The notes under the pieces were generated by a model. The model was not told the DNA's origin, ran no database searches, and saw nothing but the letters and a program-made list of their open reading frames with translations. Positions 9,002-15,543 of a stretch of DNA of 64,000 nt are shown here, one piece after another. This stretch comes from PWND01 sp964614525. Lineage in GTDB: Bacteria > Bacteroidota > Bacteroidia > Bacteroidales > UBA7960. The stretch lies in the NCBI GenBank assembly GCA_964614525.1, contig CAZTPA010000005.1, positions 1 to 64,000 on the forward strand, read 5' to 3'. Each line of letters begins with the position of its first letter. Within the stretch, counting starts at the first letter, position 1. A program made the translations under genes and the position numbers.

Positions 9002-10105
9002 ATGATTGATTTTATTAGTAATAATAATGATATTCAGCTGGAAAATATAAATGATAAAATTCATAGAGGAAAAAGAATTTCTGCAGATGATGCTATTTAT
9101 TTATATAAGAATGCTCCTATGGGCATTGTTGCCTATTTGGCTGATAGCATAAAAAGAAAGCTACATGGTGAAAAGGTGTTTTATAACAAGAACTTCCATG
9201 TAGAACCTACAAATATTTGCGTATTCAATTGTGATTTTTGCTCATTCTCAACTACTGATACAACAAAAGGCTGGAAAAAAAGCCATGATGATATAATGGA
9301 AATTGTCCGGCAAAAGGGCAATAGCGGTGCAAATGAAATTCATATTACCGGTGGTGCTATCCCTGAGTATAATATAGATTTTTATATTAAGCTTTTTAAC
9401 GATATAAAGAAAGAATTTCCAAATATCCATATTAAGGCATTTACAGCCGTTGAAATTAATTATTTTGCACATCTTGCCACATTAGATGTTGAAGAGGTTC
9501 TTATTAGGTTAAAGAAGGCAGGATTAGATTCTATGCCGGGTGGTGGTGCTGAGATTTTTGATGAGATTATTAGAAAAAAAATATGTAAAAAAAAGCTTTC
9601 GGGAGAGCAATGGCTAAAAACTCATGAAATAGCTCATAATAATAATATAAGTTCTAATGCTACCATGCTTTATGGCCACGTAGAAAATATTGAACATAGA
9701 ATAGATCACCTTTCCAAATTAAGAGATTTACAGGACAAAACTAAAGGTTTTAATGCTTTTATACCTCTGAAATTCAGAAATAAGAATAATAGATTGTCTG
9801 ATGTTCAGGAAACATCAATTATTGACGATTTGAAAACATTTGCTGTAGCAAGAATATTTCTTGATAATATTCCTCATCTTAAAGCATATTGGCCAATGAT
9901 AGGAAAAGATATTGCAAAACTTCTTCTGAATTTTGGAGTAGATGATTTGGATGGAACCATACAAAATACTACTAAAATTTATAGTATGGCCGGCAGCAAA
10001 GAAAGTGAACCGGAAATGACTGAAGATAAGTTAAGAGATTTGATATTTTCAGCCGGATTTAAGGCTGTTGAAAGAGATTCTCTATACAATTCTTTACATA
10101 TTTAA
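9002..10105 (+). CDS. mqnE: Aminofutalosine synthase MqnE (radical SAM, menaquinone)
   Basis: MqnE joins a SAM-derived adenosyl radical to 3-[(1-carboxyvinyl)oxy]benzoate to make aminofutalosine, an early step of the futalosine route to menaquinone. The radical SAM cluster CxxxCxxC is at C73, C77 and C80, followed by 'ANEIHITGGAIPEY' and the family signature 'KAGLDSMPGGGAEIF'. 'NATMLYGHVE' and the C-terminal 'GVDDLDGTI' and 'YSMAG' favour MqnE over its paralogue MqnC. The length of 367 residues is normal. It is a single gene with possible promoter elements upstream; no other mqn gene is in the window. Confidence 0.88.
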   Translation: MIDFISNNNDIQLENINDKIHRGKRISADDAIYLYKNAPMGIVAYLADSIKRKLHGEKVFYNKNFHVEPTNICVFNCDFCSFSTTDTTKGWKKSHDDIMEIVRQKGNSGANEIHITGGAIPEYNIDFYIKLFNDIKKEFPNIHIKAFTAVEINYFAHLATLDVEEVLIRLKKAGLDSMPGGGAEIFDEIIRKKICKKKLSGEQWLKTHEIAHNNNISSNATMLYGHVENIEHRIDHLSKLRDLQDKTKGFNAFIPLKFRNKNNRLSDVQETSIIDDLKTFAVARIFLDNIPHLKAYWPMIGKDIAKLLLNFGVDDLDGTIQNTTKIYSMAGSKESEPEMTEDKLRDLIFSAGFKAVERDSLYNSLHI

Positions 10106-10220
10106 AAATAAATAAATAGATAATCAAACTACATAAATGCTTAATTGTTAAAGTTTTATATTAACATTTATAATGTTGTTTTCAATTAATGAAAAAAACA
10201 GTTTAAAAGAATTGTTTTTT

Positions 10221-10253
10221 TTTGTAAATGTTTCATAAAAAAATATACTTTTG
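10221..10253 (+). promoter_or_regulatory. Promoter of the DUF2795 gene
   Basis: TTTG at 10221-10224 and TACTTTTG at 10246-10253 are separated by 21 bases, close to the Bacteroidota -33/-7 arrangement. The start codon follows 22 bases downstream. Confidence 0.75.
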
Positions 10254-10275
10254 CAGAAAATAAAACCACAATAAT

Positions 10276-10497
10276 ATGTATTGGACTTTAGAATTGGCTT
10301 CAAAATTGGAAGATGCACCCTGGCCTGCTACTAAAGAAGAGTTAATAGATTATGCTCTTCGGTCCGGGGCACCTATGGAAGTAATAGAAAATTTGCAGGA
10401 AATAGAAGATGAAGGGGATGTTTATGAAAGTATTGAAGACATCTGGCCGGATTATCCTACCAAAGATGATTTTTTCTTCCATGAGGATGAGTATTAG
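10276..10497 (+). CDS. Small acidic DUF2795 protein
   Basis: This 73-residue protein is strongly acidic: I count 22 Asp/Glu against 4 Lys/Arg. The sequence 'WTLELASKLEDAPWPATKEELIDYALRSGAP..VIENL' matches the DUF2795 pattern of small Bacteroidota proteins, followed by an acidic aromatic tail. The function is unknown and there is no signal peptide or membrane segment. It has its own good promoter and a strong terminator, so it is expressed as a single gene, probably at a high level. It sits between mqnE and secA. Confidence 0.85.
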   Translation: MYWTLELASKLEDAPWPATKEELIDYALRSGAPMEVIENLQEIEDEGDVYESIEDIWPDYPTKDDFFFHEDEY

Positions 10498-10520
10498 AAA
10501 ATTATAACAAGAATCAGACT

Positions 10521-10555
10521 AAGCAAAGCCGGTTATTGCCGGCTTTGCTTTTTTA
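10521..10555 (+). terminator. Intrinsic terminator of the DUF2795 gene
   Basis: AAGCAAAGCCGG pairs perfectly with CCGGCTTTGCTT (12 bp, six-base loop), followed by a T run. Confidence 0.95.
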
Positions 10556-10599
10556 TTACGTTCATTTATTTTATATGAGATTTTTTTATTTATTTGAAT

Positions 10600-10607
10600 T
10601 AACTTTG
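10600..10607 (+). promoter_or_regulatory. Putative -7 promoter element of secA
   Basis: TAACTTTG fits TAnnTTTG and lies 56 bases upstream of the secA ATG. The -33 element is not evident. Confidence 0.55.
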
Positions 10608-10663
10608 TTGGTTGAATAAATAAAGGAATTAAAATATATTACAACAATATAAACAGAAATATT

Positions 10664-13600
10664 ATGCTTAGTGTTTTTAAAAAACTAATAGGAAGTAAAG
10701 CAGATAGAGATTATAAAGAAATAAAACCTTTATATGAAAAGATTCATATAGCATATGAAAAAATTAAAGATCTTGATAATGACAGTTTGCGTGCCAAAAC
10801 ACAAGAATTTCGGGACAAAATAGCTGAGAATATTAAAGCTGAAGAGACAGAAATCAGTGCTTTGAGAACCAAAGTTGATAATGAGCCTGATATGCATGTG
10901 AATGAAAAGGAAAAGCTTTATAATCGCATTGATGAACTAGAAAAGACAGAGTATAAAAAGATTGATGAAATGCTTCTTGAAATACTGCCAGAAGCATTTT
11001 CTGTTATAAAAGAGACGGCAAAAAGGTTTAAAGAGAATGAGATTGTTGAAGTTACAGCAAACGATTTTGATAAAGATTTGGCAGCCGAAAGACCATCTAT
11101 AGAAATTGCTGGAAATAAAGCTAAATATCGTAATAAATGGATTGCCGGAGGTAATGAAATTCAATGGGATATGGTGCATTATGATGTTCAGCTTATTGGA
11201 GGTATTCATTTGCATTATGGAAAAATTGCTGAGATGGCTACAGGTGAAGGAAAAACACTTGTAGCAACTCTGCCCGTTTATTTAAATGCACTTCCCGGTA
11301 AAGGTGTTCATATTGTTACTGTTAATGATTATTTGGCTAAGCGTGACTCTGAGTGGATGGGAATGATTTTTGAATTTCATGGACTTAAAGTTGACTGCAT
11401 AGACAAACATGCTCCTAATTCAGATGAACGTAGAAAAGCTTATATAGCTGATATTACCTATGGTACGAATAATGAATTTGGTTTTGATTACCTGCGTGAT
11501 AATATGGCCAGAAATCCTCATGAATTGGTGCAGCGCAAACATAATTATGTTATAGTGGATGAGGTTGATTCTGTTTTAATTGATGATGCAAGAACACCGC
11601 TTATTATTTCCGGGCCCACTCCTCAAGGAGAAAAACATGAGTTTTATGAGATGAAACCTAAAATTGAAATCTTGGTTTCTGCTCAAAGAAATTTTGTTAC
11701 AACTTTGCTTGCAGATGCACGTAAGCTATTAACCCCAAAGGAGGGAACCCCTGATGAAAAAAAAGGCGGGGAATTATTGCTGAGATGCCATAGAGGCTTG
11801 CCCAAAAATAAAGCGCTTATAAAATTTTTATCGGAACCCGGTATAAAAAATATTTTGCAAAAGACTGAGAATTTTTACATGGCTGAGCAAAATAAGCATA
11901 TGCACATTATTGATGATGAGTTGTTTTTTGTAATTGATGAAAAAAATAATGTAATTGAACTTACAGATAAAGGTATTGACTTGATTACCAGCCAATCTGA
12001 TGATCCTGATTTTTTTATCCTTCCCGATATAGGAGCAGAAATTGCAGAGCTTGAAAAGTCTAAACTAACACCTGCTGAAAAGGTGGAAAAAAAGAATCAT
12101 CTTTTAAATGACTTTTCTGTTAAATCTGAAAGGATACACACTATAAATCAGTTGCTTAAAGCATATACTTTGTTTGAAAAAGATGTTGAATATGTTATAA
12201 TGGATAACAAAGTAAAGATTGTTGATGAGCAAACAGGTAGAGTTTTAGAGGGAAGAAGATATAGTGATGGTTTACATCAGGCTATTGAAGCAAAAGAAAA
12301 TGTTAAAATTGAGGCCGTAACACAGACTTATGCTACAATTACTTTACAGAATTATTTCAGAATGTATCAAAAACTTGCCGGGATGACCGGTACTGCCGAA
12401 ACAGAAGCAGGAGAGTTCTGGAATATTTATAAATTAGATGTTGTTGTAATTCCAACAAACCGGCCAATTGTCAGAGATGACAGGGAAGATATGGTTTTTA
12501 GAACAGTAAGAGAAAAATATAATGCAACAATAGAAACTATTAATGAATTAATAAATGAAGGGCGAGCCGTATTGGTTGGTACTACTTCAGTAGAAATATC
12601 TGAACTGCTTAGCAGGATGCTTAAGTTGAGAAATATAAAGCATAATATTCTAAATGCCAAGCAGCACCAAAGAGAAGCACAAATTGTTGCTGATGCAGGT
12701 AAGGCCGGTGCAGTTACCATTGCTACTAATATGGCAGGTCGTGGTACTGATATTAAATTGGGGCCGGGAGTTAAAGAAGCTGGTGGTTTAGCCATTTTGG
12801 GTACCGAACGCCATGAGTCACGTAGAGTTGACAGGCAGCTGCGTGGGCGTGCCGGCAGACAGGGTGACCCGGGTTCTTCGCAATTTTTTGTTTCTCTTGA
12901 GGATAATTTAATGCGCCTCTTTGGCTCTGATCGTATCGCTAAGATTATGGACAGAATGGGATATAAAGAGGGTGAAGTAATCCAACATTCTATGATTACC
13001 AGATCTATTGAAAGAGCCCAGAAAAAAGTTGAGGAAAACCACTTCGGCGTACGTAAAAGACTTCTTGAGTATGATGATGTTATGAATGCTCAAAGAGAGG
13101 TTATATACAGGAAACGTAAAAATGCTTTGTTTGGCGAACGTCTTGCTGTTGATATAGCAAATATGATGTATGACCTTTGTGAACAAACTATTATTGAGTA
13201 TCAGGATTTAGGTGATTATGAAGAGTTTAAGTTTGAAGTTATCAGAGTATTTGGTATTGAAAGTCCTTTCGAAGAAAAAGAATTTTTTGAAGGAAATTCG
13301 GCAAAACTCACCGAACGATTATTCCAGGAAGCTTTAAAGCAGTATAATTATAAATCTAAAATGCTTGCTGAGATTGCTTATCCTGTGATTGAAAGGGTTT
13401 ATGATGAGTCTGCTCAAAAGTTTGAAAATATCGCAATTCCTGTTTCTGATGGTGTTAAAACACTTAATGTTCTTGCCAATCTAAAAAAAGCATTTGAAAC
13501 AAAAGGCCAGGAGATTTCCCTATCTGTTGAAAAAGGAATAACACTTGGAATTATTGATGATTCCTGGAAAGATCACTTGCGTGAAATGGATGATTTAAAA

Positions 13601-13951
13601 CAATCAGTGCAAAATGCTGCTTATGAGCAAAAAGATCCTTTGTTGATTTATAAATTTGAATCCTTTGAATTATTCCGAAGAATGCTTCAAAAGGTTAATA
13701 AGGATATTATTTCATTCCTGGTAAAAGCACGAATTCCTATCAAAGATCCTGATCAGGTGCGGGCTGCTCAAACGCCTGAGCGAACAGACATGAGTAAACT
13801 ACAAACAGGCCGTAGTGATCTTGGTTCAGCTGAAGGCGGTGGTAAGCGCAAAGCTGTTCCGGTTAGAGTAGAGAAGAAAACAGGAAGAAATGAGCCTTGC
13901 CCTTGCGGAAGTGGTAAAAAATTCAAACATTGCCACGGCCAGGGCCAATAA
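10664..13951 (+). CDS. secA: Preprotein translocase ATPase SecA
   Basis: SecA drives unfolded preproteins through SecYEG with ATP. Walker A is 'ATGEGKT' (A192-T198, K197), followed by 'VNDYLAKRDSEWM', 'YGTNNEFGFDYLRDN', the DEVD box 'VDEVDSVLIDDARTPLIISGP', and the second helicase domain with 'NMAGRGTDIKLG' and 'RQLRGRAGRQGDPG'. A zinc-binding SEC-C tail has C1079, C1081, C1090 and H1091. At 1095 residues it is longer than the ~900 of E. coli because of a large insertion after 'TPLIISGP', around residues 320-500, as is usual for Bacteroidota. Its stop is 5 bases from that of the convergent membrane protein gene. Confidence 0.98.
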   Translation: MLSVFKKLIGSKADRDYKEIKPLYEKIHIAYEKIKDLDNDSLRAKTQEFRDKIAENIKAEETEISALRTKVDNEPDMHVNEKEKLYNRIDELEKTEYKKIDEMLLEILPEAFSVIKETAKRFKENEIVEVTANDFDKDLAAERPSIEIAGNKAKYRNKWIAGGNEIQWDMVHYDVQLIGGIHLHYGKIAEMATGEGKTLVATLPVYLNALPGKGVHIVTVNDYLAKRDSEWMGMIFEFHGLKVDCIDKHAPNSDERRKAYIADITYGTNNEFGFDYLRDNMARNPHELVQRKHNYVIVDEVDSVLIDDARTPLIISGPTPQGEKHEFYEMKPKIEILVSAQRNFVTTLLADARKLLTPKEGTPDEKKGGELLLRCHRGLPKNKALIKFLSEPGIKNILQKTENFYMAEQNKHMHIIDDELFFVIDEKNNVIELTDKGIDLITSQSDDPDFFILPDIGAEIAELEKSKLTPAEKVEKKNHLLNDFSVKSERIHTINQLLKAYTLFEKDVEYVIMDNKVKIVDEQTGRVLEGRRYSDGLHQAIEAKENVKIEAVTQTYATITLQNYFRMYQKLAGMTGTAETEAGEFWNIYKLDVVVIPTNRPIVRDDREDMVFRTVREKYNATIETINELINEGRAVLVGTTSVEISELLSRMLKLRNIKHNILNAKQHQREAQIVADAGKAGAVTIATNMAGRGTDIKLGPGVKEAGGLAILGTERHESRRVDRQLRGRAGRQGDPGSSQFFVSLEDNLMRLFGSDRIAKIMDRMGYKEGEVIQHSMITRSIERAQKKVEENHFGVRKRLLEYDDVMNAQREVIYRKRKNALFGERLAVDIANMMYDLCEQTIIEYQDLGDYEEFKFEVIRVFGIESPFEEKEFFEGNSAKLTERLFQEALKQYNYKSKMLAEIAYPVIERVYDESAQKFENIAIPVSDGVKTLNVLANLKKAFETKGQEISLSVEKGITLGIIDDSWKDHLREMDDLKQSVQNAAYEQKDPLLIYKFESFELFRRMLQKVNKDIISFLVKARIPIKDPDQVRAAQTPERTDMSKLQTGRSDLGSAEGGGKRKAVPVRVEKKTGRNEPCPCGSGKKFKHCHGQGQ

Positions 13952-13956
13952 GCATT

Positions 13957-14751
13957 TTATTGAGCCTGTGTATAGTCAATTTCAGAACCCATCAAACTGT
14001 GTGGTATTAGAAATATCACCAGTAAAACTATTGATGCCACCAATACCCATGTTCTGTGTTTTGGGTTTCTGTATGCTTTTATAAGAGCAAATGCCCAGAA
14101 TATAAATGCTATTGCAGTTTTATTGTCAGTTAAATCGGTGCCAAACGGCCAACCTGTCCAGTATTCTCCAAAAGCAAATTTTTGCACTATAGGTCCGAAT
14201 ATTAAACCTCCAATTATTAGAGTTATAACAGTCAGCATACTGATAATAAAAGTTTTTTCTTTTGCAATAGCAGCAATGCCGGCACGCATGCTGAACAACA
14301 TAGCAGCAAACATGAATATTATATGAGGAATCAGAGCCCAAGCTGGAACATCTCCACGATATCTTATTATCAAAGGTTCTTCAGATAATTTCACTTCATT
14401 TTCATTATCTTCAAGAAATACCTGGTACATAACTTTGCCTGCCGGATCTTGCTGTGGAATATATGCTATAAGATGTTCTCCTTCTTTTACCATGCTAGCA
14501 TAAGTCCATTCATCATTACTTGGATATCGTTTGTATTTATAATGGCCAGAAATTGATTCGTCTTCGATTTTTACTTTTACTTCTGCATCCGATGGTTTTG
14601 CGTATGTTCTAATGAGTTTGTAATTTACTTCTTCATTAGCTATTTCAACTTTGCCCCTGTATGGATATGTAGGTCCTGTAGTTCTTTGATAATATGCTGT
14701 TATCAATGTAATTACTATTGCAATTATCCAATATAATATACTTCTCTTCAT
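13957..14751 (-). CDS. Conserved-looking membrane protein of unknown function
   Basis: The 264-residue protein has an N-terminal hydrophobic segment (residues ~5-20), an extracytoplasmic soluble part (~21-135) rich in beta-prone sequence ('GHYKYKRYPSNDEW', 'VMYQVFLEDNENEVKLSEEPLIIRYRG'), and then four more predicted membrane helices ('LIPHIIFMFAAMLFSM', 'FIISMLTVITLIIGGLIFG', 'TAIAFIFWAFALIKAY', 'WVLVASIVLLVIFLIP'). The loop 'YWTGWPFGTDLTDNKT' looks conserved-type. I do not recognise a named family. It lies tail-to-tail with secA, six bases apart, and is probably a single gene. Confidence 0.7.
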   Translation of the reverse strand: MKRSILYWIIAIVITLITAYYQRTTGPTYPYRGKVEIANEEVNYKLIRTYAKPSDAEVKVKIEDESISGHYKYKRYPSNDEWTYASMVKEGEHLIAYIPQQDPAGKVMYQVFLEDNENEVKLSEEPLIIRYRGDVPAWALIPHIIFMFAAMLFSMRAGIAAIAKEKTFIISMLTVITLIIGGLIFGPIVQKFAFGEYWTGWPFGTDLTDNKTAIAFIFWAFALIKAYRNPKHRTWVLVASIVLLVIFLIPHSLMGSEIDYTQAQ

Positions 14752-14822
14752 CCTTTGATTTTTTTATATTTATAATCACAGTAAAAATACTAAATATGAG
14801 ATATCGGATTAGAGTTTTTTTT

Positions 14823-14906
14823 AATCACTACTGTCCGGATAAAATATTTTGAAACGAATGAATGACAATATTGATAATAATTGATTTTAACCGGACAGTA
14901 GTGATT
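14823..14906. mobile_element. 84-bp inverted-repeat element, MITE or IS-end remnant
   Basis: A 23-bp terminal repeat (AATCACTACTGTCCGG followed by WTAAAAT) at 14823-14845 is repeated in inverse orientation at 14884-14906 with one mismatch. The 38-base interior has no gene. The CACTACTGTCCGG end resembles ends of transposase-bearing elements in Bacteroidota as I recall them. The element is therefore a likely non-autonomous derivative. No clear target-site duplication is visible beyond flanking A/T runs. Confidence 0.6.
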
Positions 14907-15193
14907 TTTAATTTTAAATGTAACCGATGACGTTGCACTAGCTTTATGCTATTCATTATATTTTATATTAATTAGAATGACGGAGCATTTTCCACCGGAT
15001 CTCTCACTTCGCTATCGCTCCATTACTAATGACAACTGTATTTTAAATGCTGTATATCAATTATTTTAAAAAATAATTTTAATAGGACAGGTCAAGTCCG
15101 GCCAATACATCCGGCCTGGTGCGATGTCATTCCACATCGACGACTCAAAGGCTGGGTCTGAACATTCGAGATGACGTGCAACACATTGATAAT

Positions 15194-15234
15194 AAGGGAT
15201 AAAAAGGGCGGCGCAGCCGCCCTTTTTATCCCTT
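15194..15234. repeat. Perfect palindrome with 19-bp arms
   Basis: Arms 15194-15212 and 15216-15234 are exact reverse complements around a three-base loop (GCA). The core is AAAAAGGGCGGC / GCCGCCCTTTTT. It could act as a bidirectional intrinsic terminator, but the nearest gene end is about 300 bases away, so a dispersed palindromic repeat is equally likely. Confidence 0.85.
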
Positions 15235-15254
15235 TCCCTTTGTAAAATGCACCT

Positions 15255-15328
15255 GTCATCCTGAGCGAATGCGAAGGATCTCGTTATTCCATGCACGTCA
15301 TCCTGAACGTAAGTGAAGGATCTCGTTA
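15255..15328. repeat. Two direct copies of a 32-bp dispersed-type repeat
   Basis: Copies at 15255-15286 and 15297-15328 both read GTCATCCTGA...GAAGGATCTCGTTA and match at 28 of 32 positions, 42 bases apart. This motif is a common intergenic repeat in Bacteroidota. Its spurious minus-strand translation gives the well-known 'RSFAFAQDD' string. Confidence 0.8.
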
Positions 15329-15543
15329 AAACTAGGAAATGCCTGGTTAAAAGCTGCTTTTAAGAAAAAATGGGTATCATATTCATCAACTAGATTAAGG
15401 TAAAATGCTACTTCGTGGTCACCCTGACGGTCGAAATGATGTTAGGGTTCATGATATCCGGAAGCTTCCGAAGGAACTTCCAGCTTCGGATTAATATATA
15501 CAGAAAATTTTATGAAAGAGAGCTTTTCATAAACAGCAATGCA

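Larger units (their letters stand above)
14752..15543. other. Repeat-rich spacer, no gene seen
   Basis: Almost 800 bases contain no credible coding sequence. They hold the 84-bp inverted-repeat element at 14823-14906, a perfect palindrome at 15194-15234, two direct copies of a dispersed-type repeat at 15255-15328, a likely inverted relative near 14978-15030, and an imperfect hairpin near 15460-15495. The stretch is locally richer in GC than its surroundings. It looks like a landing site for small repeats between two convergent-to-tandem minus-strand genes. Confidence 0.65.

Noticed and set aside
15066..15296. Minus-strand open frame of 76 codons
   Set aside because: It is the spurious translation of the dispersed CATCCTGA...GAAGGATCT repeat ('RSFAFAQDD') and the palindrome; it has no protein features.
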